NCBI GenBank assembly: GCA_008508345.1
Contig: QNGE01000131.1
Location: forward strand, 68,078-132,077
Origin: Paragonimus westermani
Taxonomy: Eukaryota; Platyhelminthes; Trematoda; Plagiorchiida; Troglotrematidae
DNA length: 64,000 nucleotides
Direction: 5' to 3'
Position 1 is the stretch's first letter; each line of letters opens with the position of its first letter. The position numbers and the translations under genes are program-made. Positions 46,601 through 58,562 of the stretch are shown in pieces. The notes under the pieces were generated by a model, which did no database searches, was not told the DNA's origin, and saw only the letters and a program-made list of their open reading frames with translations.

Positions 46601-49083
46601 TATGTCTTCGTGTACGGAAATGGCTCACCAAGCCTCTGGAGCCGCCTACTTAGGTCATCAACATGATCAATTGACAAGTCCAAAACAGCAGTAAAACTAC
46701 GTTTATGGAGGTAGGTACGCCCGGTACCGGTCAGCGGTCCCCAGCCCCGCTGTCCCGTGCCGTACTTGACAAACCCACCACGAAGACTACTGAGACTCCT
46801 CGTACATAGCCCCTCCACAGCATGATAGATGCACAAGGTAACTTCTAAGATCTTCAACAATGTTAGCGCCCTTTACATTTAAAGGCCTATGGTTATTCAA
46901 CATCATTCTCTGCTGCTGTCATTGCACATGAATTCTGCTCATGTACCCTAACGTTTCTTTCTCGAAGTTTTTGCGTGCAGTGGTATTTCAAGCTCATAAT
47001 CATATCAGTCAATAGAAAAACACGTAAATTCATGCGTTTCTCACATGACTGATTATTCTTCGAAACTGTAAGTATCGTTCCGTCTGGTACAAACACTTCT
47101 AAGAATATATCCACAAGCTCCGCGACCCTGGTGAAAAGAAGACAAATCCCACAGATTAGTTCCACACTGATTAAACTTATCCTTATCTTCCCGCACTACC
47201 ACGTAGCGTTTAGTGTTTGTTAGCTGGCTGGGATATAAGCTGAAGAGAGGTCAAACTGTGTAATTGATGAATTAAGTCAGGACATGGATATTCTGCAATC
47301 CACTCCCCAGCAGACTATTGTGTTGGTTAATTCTCCCTCAACCCACTTGCCTGTTGATAGCTGTTTCCATAGTTGTGAACGTCATTGATGGTACGTATGA
47401 TGTGTCACGAAGCGGGGGTCCTTGTTTCTTCTGACCACCTACTAAGGAAAGCTCTGTAGATGCCCTTGGATGAGCTTATCTTAGCGATAGTTTTGCCATG
47501 GAAGTTGTAACCCACGAAAAGTTAGGCAGGGTTGAGCAAACCTGAGTTCTTCACTTTTCATTTCCGCATGGTTTACACCAGGTGTTACTCGATTGGGCGA
47601 TTTCACTCCTGCAGTCGTGTGGGTCTTTCAGGTAGCCAATGAATTAGTCTGTTAATTCAACCGTTTCCTGTTTGGGCAGTGTTTGTGATCGATGGGCGCA
47701 CTCAGGTAGGCCACGCGTGATGCCGAGGGTAAATTGTAGAAGTCAGCTGGAAGCAAAACGCGACGTTGTTTATCAGTGTCCTGCGACTCGGGTTACTAAC
47801 CCGGTTGCGACCTATCTAAATCGCGCCTCTGTGTATCTCGGCCTAGGTATATACTGACTGTCCTACTGACTAATCGCTCTTGCGCACGTGTGTGTAAAGG
47901 GGATCACATTACATCTGCCGTTGCAGGACCAGATGAACCACAGACGGCCGGCTGTGGACAACGCAACGAGTAAACAAGGACTATACTGTTGACACGCGAA
48001 GTGGACGTGCGAGCGAGAGAATAAAAATACGAAAGGAGAACAGCGGAACCACAAGGAAGTGCGCAGCATGGGTCGTGCGTTTGGATACACGGGGTACCTG
48101 TTGGTTTTTTGACTCGTTCAAACAAACGTTTAATTATATACAGAGTCGGAATTAAAGACAGCACAAATGGCAATCGTGACTCTAACCTAGTTAGTAACGA
48201 ACAAATAGGGTCGCCACGACGTTTCACAGGATAAACCGGGCTACCCTACCTGCTAGTTGCAACAAAGTGGATAAGCAGAAATATGATACTGCTGGACTTT
48301 CTCCTTTCCTAAATGACCCCTCCGTTGATTTTGTTGAGCTCCGTTGGGTTACCTCGAGATTGCTGAGCGTTGACTGATGTTGAAAGGTGGCCCTACGCTT
48401 TACTCTTTCCCTTAAATAGACTGCATTATTCATCTTTGTTCTTACATCAGCTACTGTTACCGTTTCACTTACCCTTACATAGTAGATTTCTAAGTTTGAA
48501 ACATTGGTTCCCACCGATAAAATTGAAAAAAGCCAGCAGTAGCATGTAAGATGTCTTGCGTATTGATATTTTGTTCGCATCTCATCGGTTAATTTTGCGA
48601 AATTAACATACACTTTATATAGTGGGGGAGGAAGCAGCTAGGCTAAATCAATCTTGTCATGTCTGAGGCAGTCAGGTGAACAGAGCGGAAGCAGCAAGAT
48701 GCAACTGAGGCGTACTCATTGATAAGAAACATGGATTTGATGCAATACAACAGAATTGTTATCGGTCAAGAGGTTACTAGGAGTCTGAAAAGGAAGAGAT
48801 GATTAAAAATATCCATACATATTGAATGGAAAAGGTCAGCTATGGCTAAAAAATCTGTAGAAAACAAACAAGAGCTAAAATATTGCACATCGATTTACAC
48901 TGATTGAAAGATAACGCAACTATGGATTGAGAAAGACTAGGGGTGTTCCAACAGTTGTGAAATTGTATGAAGAAATACATGGGTCTAAAAATCCGGGTTG
49001 GAAGAAATACGAAAGTAGAATGAAAACAGAGAGTACTAGTTGCATTCTTACCAACATAGTGAAAGGCTAGTCACCAACTGTTG
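43649..49083. other. No supported gene; long unassigned stretch
   Basis: About 5.4 kb with short frames on both strands, for example 46600-46860 minus (with LHKRSFTAVLDLSIDHVDD), 46893-47165 minus and 48224-48613 minus. None has a recognised domain. A short GT repeat lies near 45110. I see no RNA gene and no repeat partner within the window. Confidence 0.35.
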
Positions 49084-49695
49084 CTAAGCCCATAAAGTGG
49101 GATGCAGCGGATGTATTGCGACGGCTTCCGCAGTATTGACAGCCTGCTTTAGTTTGACTTTAAAGAACACTCTGAAGACGGCCCCTGGGTCCACTGAATG
49201 CCCGGTCTGTAGATGTTTTGTAATGGCGCTGACGGAACAACCGACCTCCGAAGTTAAAAGCCATTCCGGTATGTGTTCGTTAATTCGTGTGCCGAGGTGC
49301 CTTCTAGTTCTGTCGGCGTATCTGCTTCCACAAACACAATCAAACGTGTACACAACATTGGTTTGGGCGAAAAGGGGCACCAAGTCTTTTCTGGATGTAG
49401 TTGGAACACGGGTAGTTTCATCCACGTAGACCAGTCAGGCGGCGTGGTATGTGCGTTTGAGTGCTGCATCTAAACGGCATTTTATCAAGGCTGAAACACT
49501 ATCACCTTTAAAAGGCAAAGGTAGATAGACAGATTTGCGAGGAACAGTAATGGGTGTGACCCGCGTTGGTTGTGGAGTGGAGTGCTTTTGAATAAACCTT
49601 TTGGGGTAACCATTTTCTATCGGAGTCTCCTGTGGTAACAACAGTTCATTTTCTAACTCAATCTTCGTCACAATACGTCTAACTCTGTGAAACAA
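49084..49695 (-). pseudogene. Penelope-like element GIY-YIG endonuclease end
   Basis: A minus-strand frame with one in-frame TGA (between 49435 and 49425) contains, in order, RKSVYLPLPFKGDSVSALI and LDAALKRTYHA (the RT C-terminal region). Next is NVVYTFDCVCGSRYADRTRR with HLGTRINEHIPEWL (GIY-YIG-like nuclease: V-Y-x-F-x-C-x-C-G-x-x-Y-x-x-R-T), then SAITKHLQTGHSVD and AVAIHPLHPTLW. This is the order at the 3' end of Penelope-like retroelements, where the nuclease nicks target DNA. The RT core expected upstream (right) is missing, because an opposite-strand LINE begins there. One stop in ~200 codons suggests moderate age. Confidence 0.75.
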
Positions 49696-49699
49696 AGTC

Positions 49700-51480
49700 C
49701 TAACGAGGCCACGTTTTTTAACAAATGGTGCGAAGCTCTTACAGTGGCCGAGCGTGTCCGCGGAATAAGGACAAGTGGTGGAGGAAAAGGGGTAAGTAGA
49801 TGCAGGGCTACGCTACAACACGAAACGTTCTACAAGTCGCTTGAAGCGAGATTTGGTTCATCCATCCTGGCTACCAGAGCACTGGTAGACGTAGGCACTG
49901 GCCGTTCTTGCACCCAGCGAGAGAACACCATGAAAGTATGGCGTGGACATTTTGATAGCCTGCTAAACACTCAGGCTACCATTGATTGTCTGATCCTGAA
50001 CGGCCTGTCACAAGAGGCAGGATTTGGCAGAAATGCAAAAAGCGATTAGACAGCTGCGCAATAGAAAGGATGGATTGCCAAGTGGCGTTCTGAACAATAG
50101 CTCTAACTGGTTCACCTCATTACGGTGCAATAAATAATGCCGGAATAGTTCAAGGATGTCTTATCGTACCAGTAATTGAAGGTAAGGATAGAAAGCAATG
50201 CCCCGACAACCATCGAGGCATTGGTCTACTGAGCTGTGCTGGTGGTGCTTGCAAGAATCTTTTTGAGTCGATTAAATGGGGAATTTTTGGAGCTTAATGT
50301 TGTTGGGGAGCAGTGTGGATTCTGAGGGAATGGCGATGCTACTGACCTGATTTTTGCTGCTTAATAGTTGCAGGAAAAGTACCGGGAAAAAAAATCAGCA
50401 CCTGTATTCTCTGTTTTCGGACGTTACCAAAGCGTTTGATTTTCTGAACCATGAGGCAATGTAGACGGTGCTCGGTAAGTTCAGTCGTTCAGGTAAGTTT
50501 GTCAATTTGGTTCCACTGGTGTATATGGACACGAAGGCGGAGGTAAAAACGTGTGAATCGACCTGTGATGATTTTGAATTTGTTACTGGTGTGAAGTAGG
50601 GTCATGTTCTAACCCCAGCCTTTTCGGCTTACCTTTGACTCCCGTGCTGACAGTTAGTAATCAGGACTCACCGGAGAATAGTGATGAAGGCCGACATGCA
50701 CCTACTTAATTTTTGACGCACCAAGCCAGTCATATATATTAACCAGGTACATGCTTCTGTCTGTGGGTAGCGCGCTGTTCGCACACACTGGAGGCGAACT
50801 ACGGCCACTAGCCACGACTTCCACGACGGTGGCATTCAAATTTGGATTCGATATCAGCACGGGTAGGACATTTCCTTTCCTTCAGCCTTTTCCAGGTGGA
50901 GACACTGCTCCTGCGGGTGCGCCTGAGATTTGAACCAATAAAGATGTAGACAGCTGCTCGGATCACTGTTGCGTGGGTGGCAACCTGTCCACAGATTTGT
51001 CTGCGAACCGCGAGTTATGAGCTCGTGTGGCGAAGGCTGACGCTGCTGCCAGGTGTCTTAAAAGACGAGTTCGGAGAAAACACATCTTGAAGATGGCCAC
51101 CAGACTCTAGTTTTATCGCTCAGTGATGCTGACGACCTTGCTGTAAGACAGTGAAACTTAGATATTTTATTAGCGAAAAATGCGCTATCTGAGACGTTTC
51201 CATTTACAGTACGACGATGAGAGGACATGGGCGGGATGACAGCCATGCTGGTTTTGAGTCAGTTTCGTTGGCTAGATCATGCCCGTCGGATGAGCGGTGG
51301 TCACATTTCAAGGCAGTTGCTGTATGGGCAGGTGAATTCAGGTAGACGAAAGCTCATTACCAAGAAAATTAAGATACCAGGATGTTATCCAGGTAAGATT
51401 TACGCGTTGTAACGTTGATCTGAGAACTTGGGAAGAGTGTTGAACCAGAATGTGGCGGAATGTACCATCCGGACGGGCGT
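49700..51480 (+). pseudogene. RTE-like LINE reverse transcriptase remnant
   Basis: Plus-strand frames follow a LINE of the RTE/L2-like kind. The pre-RT linker is TFYKSLEARFGSS-like near 49840 with VWRGHFDSLLNTQ near 49950. RT entry is DNHRGIGLLSCAGG near 50210, and QCGF with TDLIFAA lies near 50310-50360. TTGVKxG-like text is near 50590, where the usual Q is a stop. The C-terminal block is ARVAKADAAARCLKRRVRR with ILKMATRLxFYRSVMLTTLL, near 51030-51140, and DxRTWE-like text is near 51420. The catalytic FADD box was not found. Frames change often and stops are frequent. It faces the Penelope-like fragment head to head. Confidence 0.65.
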
Positions 51481-51776
51481 TCAAAAGCTCAGTGAACAAC
51501 TGTTGTGCGGTCTTAAGCAGAAGCCCACGGTACGCAAGGGGACTATCGGTGTCATACGTCGTTGTAACATAAGTGTATGAAATTGCGATGTGTGAAGCCG
51601 AGTGTGCGCTGATCGCGTCGGATTGACAGGTCACAAACGCACTCATAGTACACTGTCGGTGAAGAGAATAAGTATTTAGGGTCATAAGGGTTGTATCAGT
51701 TATACCCATTTTTTGTTCACATTGACCGACGACCGTCTTCACCCGCTCGTACCGACAATAATATTTTGATAGCCGC
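51481..51776. other. No gene seen
   Basis: This short gap between the LINE remnant and the solo LTR has no features beyond antisense frames. Confidence 0.35.
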
Positions 51777-51959
51777 TGTGATGTTTCGTGAATAGGTGGA
51801 ACTTAACGCGAGACCAGTATCCCGTATATCCGAAATGAGCAGAACATAGCGAATGGACGATAACCACACTCTTGTATTAGAATTACGCGTCGCATCAAAA
51901 AGTGTACAACCTGGACTTCAATAACTGACGTGAAAGTATATGTTCAATGGCTCATCATA
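51777..51959 (-). repeat. Solo LTR of the G1/G2 Gypsy family
   Basis: This is 183 bases aligning end to end with the G1 LTR on the minus strand, with roughly 15-20% substitutions. The plus strand starts TGTGATGTTTCGTGAATA and ends CATCATA. No internal element sequence flanks it on either side, so it is a solo LTR left by recombination between two LTRs. It is older than G1 and G2. No target-site duplication is clear. Confidence 0.8.
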
Positions 51960-53621
51960 ATCTCATTCATCTGTACGTTTTTGATGGTTTTGGTTTTCCA
52001 CCTATTTTTGTTTCAGTCAAGCTATCCATTTTGCAACACTCATCCCGGGGTGGCAACCACAACTCGCTCCGTGCCTCGCTAGATTGACGTGTTTCTCTGT
52101 ACATTCTATTTCCCAGGGCCGATACTAATACACGGAGGTCAACGCGCTGTCTTTGTTTTGCAGTGGCGATCGGTTTTCGATAGTGAATACTGACTGAATA
52201 TTATTCTGTTGGATCAGTTCTAACACGCTTCCCGTTTAAAAAAATGGATGTCTGTGACGTTCTACTCTTCCTCTCCCTCAGCTTTGTTGGTGTATTGTAT
52301 AGTGGATGTTTTGTCTGACTTTCAGTCAAACCTTGGGGCTTGTTTTTCTTCTTAATCCTCGCTAGATTCCACTAACACACTCTTATATGGATCTACTCCT
52401 TGCATATTTGCAGTATACTTCTTCCCACTTTAGATCTTACATTTGGAGTCTGTCTCTCTTTATTTACCGAAAGATACGGATTTCAGTTTCGTGCTAGTCA
52501 ATCAATCGGCTAATCAGCATCGGTCGGCTGGACAGAAAGGCCTCACTTACACACCTCCGGTCTTATTCCTTCGCGTTCAAATTGGATACGTAGTGTATGA
52601 GCGAAACCAGAAATGACGCAGCGCAAGTCGCTTACAGTGATGGTTAAGTGCAGGTGTTCTTTGGTGTCGGTCGCTGTGACATGCTAATCTGAAAAGGATG
52701 CCACTGACCAGGTCATCATTGGGCATTTACGCCTCACAAATCATGTGGCTACATTGGTACAGGCACGTCGGCTGTCCCTGGAGCTCTCTAGCTAAGGCCA
52801 TTCGTATTGTATTACTGTGGTACAAATACAAATGCTATATATTGACTGCGTTTTGAGCTGAAAGCATGACACGTACCCATACTCATCTGCAGTCATTTAC
52901 AAAACAGTGTGCCGAATATTTTGATTCTTTTGTAAAAACAAAGAAAATCGTTACATCGTTGTACAGACACACAGCATCAAGATGATCCGAGGAAACAATC
53001 AAGTCGATTAAAACGAGGCTGACCAATAAATCAAGTTAAATGCAGTAGAGCGAAAACACGCGGTGACACGGTGTCGCTCCCCAAAATCTGGTCGGGCGGT
53101 GGCATGTGGCCTGGCCAGAGTGAGCATTACCTGCTGAAGTCAATCGCATGCGGATCTGAGACACTGAACAGCTCTTGTCAAAAACGAGGCTAAGAGTGAT
53201 TATTCAAGTGTGCATGATCAAGCCGGAGGAACCTACAGGGCGCTTGTGTGACTCCGATAAGAGTAGAAGAAAGTTCAACGACTGTAGAAAAAAATAAAGC
53301 GGGCCGGCTGTAAACGCAGACAACGGAAACGCACAGGCACTTCCACACAAACGACAGAAGCAGGTAAAGAGATGAGAGACATTTACATGTATAAGCATTA
53401 GTATATAAATGTCTGCTAGCCCAAAAATTCACAGCCTCTACGAAGTCAAAGGCAGCACAACAGATGTGGTAGTAGCGTCAGAAACGCGAGACGAAGCCGA
53501 ACAAAGTTAAGACAAGTATTGCTTAATGTTGGTGGCCACAGCTTTGCATTTAACGTGGCAGCGGGAGCTCACCATTTTTAGCAAGGTATTTACACACGCA
53601 ACGGCTGGAACACCATTTGTA
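51960..53621. other. Region downstream of the CDK14-like gene; no other gene seen
   Basis: About 1.66 kb follows the stop of the last CDK14-like exon (transcription runs leftward). The 3' UTR must begin here. I found no AATAAA on the minus strand in the first several hundred bases; one occurs much further on, near 52455. Short frames at 53190-53432 have no recognisable content. Confidence 0.4.
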
Positions 53622-54515
53622 TCATACAGCCCCGCCAATATCAGCATCATTATCGTGAGAACAAAAAAACGGTGGTGGCAATCGAGGAAGATGATCTACT
53701 GAAAGTTCTAAATTGCTGGAATCGACGTCACCGGAGCTAATCGACGAATGTGATGGAAGCTGCAAGTTAGAACTGGCTTTAGAATCCGTTAGAGGCAACA
53801 GACCATCACCGTGATTAGAAGCAGCCGCAGCCAGCGAACAATACGCGTTTGCCGGATGGTAAGCATGCGAACGAGGTAACCTGTTATAAGGAGCTGGAGG
53901 AACCTGGCTATCCATTTTGGAAGAGCGCAGTATCATGAGTTCTGGAGTGTTAAAGCTGATGCTTCGATTTACACGAAGTCGTGGGGTAACTCCATCAGAG
54001 GCAACCCAGCCGCGGATAGGTTTTAGACCAGATGAGGACCAGTCGCCGTCGACTAGTTTAGCAGAGGGATCGTTCTTGTCAGATTGAGCCGGGTAAAAAT
54101 GAGTGCTTTGAATCAGTTGGTTCGGAGACTGTTCAGCTTGAGATGCTGATGCAGACCGTTGATGATGGGGGGTGGAGTTTGTGATAGCCGTATTGAACTG
54201 ATATCCGGATCTAAGTATATCGCAGGCCGCCGTGTTAGGAGACAAAAACGGAACATGTGGATGATAGTGCCAACGCGCGTGGTCGTGCAAAACAGACCTA
54301 AGAGTTTCGTGGTCAGAAGCAACCGTGTTACATAGTGGGGGTGCGGGAGAATGTCGGAGAGGATTAACGGCAACTAGTTGACTTTGAGCAAGAGGAGAAA
54401 AGAAATGGGGAGCTAAGGGAGCTGTGGCAGCGCTGGTACCGATAGAAGCAGCCGGAACTCCATGCATACCTGGTTCGGGCTCGCCATGGTGGTAGGGCAA
54501 CGTCATAGTTTCCGG
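53622..54515 (-). CDS. CDK14-like kinase, last exon: C-terminal tail
   Basis: An open frame of 297 codons ends at a stop at 53622 (last residues DADIGGAV). The exon starts at 54515 after a strong acceptor: on the minus strand a pyrimidine-rich TTTTTCCTTTGTGCCCTTCAG precedes CCGGAAACT. The preceding exon ends in phase 0 (codon CGA, then GTGAGT), and CCG opens this exon in the same phase, joining VLPCR to PETMTLPYHH. The translation is low complexity, rich in Ser, Pro, His and Asn (for example SLAAAASNHGDG), with no domain I recognise. It is probably a disordered regulatory tail. An internal Met at 54506 could suggest a separate start, but the splice fit argues against it. Confidence 0.75.
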   Translation of the reverse strand, partial: PETMTLPYHHGEPEPGMHGVPAASIGTSAATAPLAPHFFSPLAQSQLVAVNPLRHSPAPPLCNTVASDHETLRSVLHDHARWHYHPHVPFLSPNTAACDILRSGYQFNTAITNSTPHHQRSASASQAEQSPNQLIQSTHFYPAQSDKNDPSAKLVDGDWSSSGLKPIRGWVASDGVTPRLRVNRSISFNTPELMILRSSKMDSQVPPAPYNRLPRSHAYHPANAYCSLAAAASNHGDGLLPLTDSKASSNLQLPSHSSISSGDVDSSNLELSVDHLPRLPPPFFCSHDNDADIGGAV

Positions 54516-56793
54516 CTGAAGGGCACAAAGGAAAAATGCTGGTTAACGACCTGGAAGCAGACGGAAATGCCCAAGATTTACGTGAACCAACGATGGTGTA
54601 GTGATCAGACGATGAGAGTGGTATATCACGTGGCATCTAAGAAAAAATGCCACTTATCAAAAACGAAATAAGAACTATTGTAAATAATGACACTGAAAGA
54701 AAAACAACCAAAGTAATTCACTCTAAAATGTGTCTCGATCAACAGGAGCACGAATACGAACTAGCATAATCGTATCCATCTTGTCACCATTTACGCCTTG
54801 TAGTGCAAACGTAACCGTGCATCAATAAGTTAACATATTACTGGTGAGTAGTCGGGAATTTGGTTCATTTTCACGTTGAACATCACTCACATTTGATCAC
54901 AACTTTCGCATTCAGATAGACTTGGCAGCCAGCCTCTTTCGTAAAGAATAACTAGACCCGAGTTTCGCTCTCATTAGAGCTCATCAGTAGTGCATATCCT
55001 TACCACGGTCGGGATTTGAGCGCGTGGTCGGACTGGTTGTCAGTCTCAGTTTGAAAATTCGACACTCAGATCTCCGAATCCTGAATGCAATGGAGATATG
55101 CGCTTGAAAAGTTTGTTGTAAGTGGAGCCCGAAGTGTTCGAGATACACCAAGAACGGTTGCCAAGTGAAAAGATAGTCTGGTCCGCGGGCAACATGGAAA
55201 AATTGTCCTAATGCCGGATCTTTAGCATCATCTTTGTCCCCGATCATTGCACCCTTAGTAAACATTAAGGGCCCCGGCACATTTCCACAGGAGTCACGAT
55301 GAATTCTTGACCTGCATGTCGGGTGTACTGCAAGTGAATCACAAACCACATAACTTCATCGTCAAACCAACATAATCTTGGACAGCGATATGAACAAGTA
55401 ACTGGAGTATTGTACATTCATCTATTCGTTCAGGCTCAAGTTCCAAACGTACTTATGCACTGAATTCCGAAACTGCAGCGCGCCCTTATGGAGGCCCCGG
55501 CGTGAATGATGCTTTACACTGCTTGAGTAGCGACGGTTACGACTGAGCTTAGAAACAAGCAACAAACAGTAACAAGTATTGAAAGCAGCCTATTGCATTT
55601 TATAGGAAGCATTCTTGTTAAATCACATCCCTCTCCCGGAAGTCATGAGAGGTTGACTAGATCGTTTTTAGCTGAGAACACTACCTGGTAAACCGTAATA
55701 CCGTTTGCTAACCTACGCTGAGATTGCGACTAATCCAGTAAATCATCTAGCCGTTTCTGTCAGATGGCATTCATTCGCCAGGCGTCCCATGGTTCCTTTC
55801 TTTTCCCCCACCGTGAGCTCAAGTTTGACAACAAACTATCGATTCGTTACCATGCGTTTTCTTTAAGCTGACAATCAAATTCCCGGTTCCAGTCCATGCC
55901 TTCTGGTCAAACTGAAGTGAGTCGCACTCATTGCAACTGGGCACCGATGGCGAAAGTTCATCCAAGAGTATCCCGAACAACATGAATAACTGAAAATGCA
56001 CCGTAACCTGAGCATCCTGAAGTTGGGGGCCAGACCCAGTTTCTCACCAACTTTTTTTGTTCGCGTGAGAATAAAAAGCGTCGCATACGTTCGACCTACT
56101 ACTTGACCGTATCGCTGCACCATACCTCAAAATCATGTGACAATAGTAACCCAAGCACTTACATCAAGGAGTCCTAATGCAACCGGTTGCTGATGGTTGT
56201 ACATGAACAAAGGAAAGCTAATATAGTGAGTTTTGAATGTGTTCTGTTCTGTAGAAGAAGTATAATGGCAGAAGCATGTTTGAGATATAAAAAAAATACG
56301 GATTCCAAATACGGTCATCGCAGAGGAGCTGGAGATGGCTAATACAACGCAATCAAGGTTATTAATTTTAGAACTTTAGCATGCGAGGTATTCAGATTTA
56401 TAAAACAGCAGGAAGTTGACAATCATGAAGCACACAGTTGCACATAAAAATTCATACCAGAGCGGTTGCTCTCCGTGAGCCAATCGTCTTATGTTAGGTA
56501 ATGACTAGACACAAGAATAAGCCTACGTGAAAAAATGAAATGGGAACAAAATCGTGAGTACGTTCGTCAGAAGGAGTGAGAATGATAAACCCGTTAAGTT
56601 TTCGCTATGATATATTAGGTAAAAGCTAACCCAGTGTTTCTTGATTACTGAGAGATGAAAAACAGAAGTCGTGGTAGCAAAAGCTTAAAATTTCGTCTAG
56701 AAGTTGGAATACCTGTCAGGCTAAGTTACAGTGCACACAATCTTAGTAAGCAGACATGAGTACAAACCGCCACTAGTCCATTATTTCACTCAC
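54516..56793 (-). other. Intron of the CDK14-like gene (2278 bases)
   Basis: Runs from the donor GTGAGT at 56793 to the acceptor CTTCAG at 54516. It contains a minus-strand SINE at 54829-55030. A 121-codon minus-strand frame (55349-54984) overlaps the SINE and its upstream flank and is not a convincing gene. Nothing else is supported. Confidence 0.7.
54829..55030 (-). repeat. tRNA-derived SINE copy in a CDK14-like intron
   Basis: This is the inverted partner of 1-205. On the minus strand a tRNA-like head (GCGCTCAAATCCCGACCGTGG) is followed by the shared body, and similarity ends near ATATGTTAAC. An anticodon-arm-like CTGACAACCAG lies 5' of the head. Sense orientation relative to the host gene. 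Confidence 0.6.
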
Positions 56794-58562
56794 TCGACAG
56801 GGTAGAACAAATAGCCACTGTTGTTGTTGTTGTTGTTCCGCTCGCTCCAGATTAGGGTCATAGAAACCGGGAGGAAAACGCACGTTGGAGTGTGCTGTAT
56901 TTGATGGAAGTCGCTGCATACTCTCCGTGGAGGAAGTTGGTACAGCCATAGATGTGAAGTGTTGTATGGGTGGCTGGTGAGTGCATGAATTCAATGGAGA
57001 CTGACCCGAGACGGAATGGGCGCAGTTGGAAGGCATGGGATGCAGAGCAGGTGTTTTACTTTGTACAGATCTCGAAGGCGACTGTGAGGTCGATATCAAT
57101 GGTTCGGGGGGTAAGGAGACTGCATGCGGGTTGGTCACCGTAATTGACGGGTCATCGGAAGTGGCTGCGCTGGGCATATAGTTACTGACCAGGGAAGAGG
57201 TCATAGTGTTAGGCAAAAATGCAGCTGGTGGAAGAACAGAGTGTCGATTGTCTGGAGCCGGATAGGGGAAAAAGTGCTGAGGCCAGTACGGCGATGGATA
57301 CTGGGAAGTTGCTGAAGGGACTAAATAGGCACACATATAGCCTGGACTGACAGAAGGAACGTTCGGTTGAATGAATGAACAGCTCACTTCACTGGGGAAA
57401 TGTTTCATCTCAGGATTGGTAGTAGTAACAGCAGGACCTATAAAAGATGCAGTAGACTGCGGTTGGCTACCTAAGGTCAATGTTGGATGTTGTTGCTGTT
57501 GCAAAGATGGAAAATTTTGACCTAACGCGGAGGGTGGCAGTGTTAAGAACGGTAGAAATTGCTGATCCGTGGGGCACAAAGTGGCGGCCGCAGCGACAGC
57601 GGCGGACGCAGCAGCGACTGCAGCAGCCGCAGCCGCAGCTCTTCGCCGACCATCTTCTGAGGGATAAATCATTGGAGCATTGGCAAGATGCGCGAATTCT
57701 GGAGACAAATAGGGTAGGAAGATATCTGGGTAGTGGGTGGAAGAGTACAAAGGGAATCGAAAAGGATGTCCAGAAGAGCATGGTGAAGTAAATCCAGAAG
57801 TACAAGTAGTCTGATTGGGTGAGCGTTCGTCCGCAGTAGTGAAAGTGTTCGTGGAACTCACAGACGGATTGATCGGATTGGGAGAACTTGCGATACCGTC
57901 ATCACCGGTGGCATGATTTGGCACACAGGATGTGGGCTGATCAAAACCAGATGGGAAATACTTAACGGGAGCAAGTTCCTTGAGCTCGTCAACGGAAGGT
58001 TGACGACTCTGCATTTGTTCGATCGGTGTAGCTTGTATGATTGCATCTGCAGACTCATAAGCACGCGCTGCGTATAGTCGATGGTTGGTTGCACGATGCA
58101 ACTTTTCCACGTCCGTGTAGGGTCCCTCATCTCCATGCCCATCTAAGTCGTTTACGTCCGCGTGATTCGTGTTGGAACTAGGAACAACGGACGACATACT
58201 CAATGACGAAGGATTCAGATTTACGAACTTCGATTTTCCCGCAAGTCCCGGGCCTGAACGGATGCATTTACTGTGCTTCTCCCCGTGGATGGCTTCGTTA
58301 CAACCCAAATCCTCGCCCAACTCATCCACAGAGAAGGACGGATGTTGTGTCGCAGCGTAACCATTCCTGAATTCGTCTGTAGACGTAAGTCGATTGGATT
58401 CGATTTCACCATCGTCCTCGTCGTCCCAATCGGAATGAGCGAATCGGCTATCCTGGATATAGTGTCGATCGAACAGTCGGGAATAGCCTCCGTTTTTGAC
58501 ACTTCGACCAGATAGGGATTCTGGAAGCATACGGATGGTTGGTATTTCGAAAATGGATGCGG
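56794..58562 (-). CDS. CDK14-like kinase, penultimate exon: kinase end and long tail
   Basis: A 1769-base exon, open throughout. It starts after acceptor CATGTAG at 58563 and completes the split codon from the upstream exon (A + CC gives Thr), so the protein reads LPD, then TASIFEIPTIRMLPE. This matches the end of the CDK14 kinase region (S-I-F-x-V-P-x-V-R-L). The tail then holds an acidic patch (DWDDEDDGEIES), a Ser/Pro/Thr-rich stretch, an alanine run encoded at about 57590-57650, many Pro/Tyr/Phe-rich segments and a six-Gln run near the end. The donor CGA|GTGAGT at 56794 leads to the last exon. If unspliced, the frame ends six codons later (VSEIMD, stop), which would give a shorter isoform. 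No second domain is recognised. Confidence 0.8.
56818..56837 (+). repeat. (TTG)n encoding poly-Gln in the CDK14-like tail
   Basis: About six TTG units on the plus strand read as six Gln codons in the minus-strand exon. Such runs vary in length between individuals. Confidence 0.85.

Noticed and set aside
46600..46860. Minus-strand frame with LHKRSFTAVLDLSIDHVDD
   Set aside because: It looked protein-like, but I could not tie it to any family and it has no supporting neighbours.
54504..54506. Met at 54506 as the start of a separate gene
   Set aside because: The acceptor nine bases upstream and the matching phase with the previous exon explain the frame better.
54984..55349. 121-codon frame as an exon of the CDK14-like gene
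   Set aside because: It overlaps the SINE, has no fitting splice sites, and the exons on both sides already join in phase.
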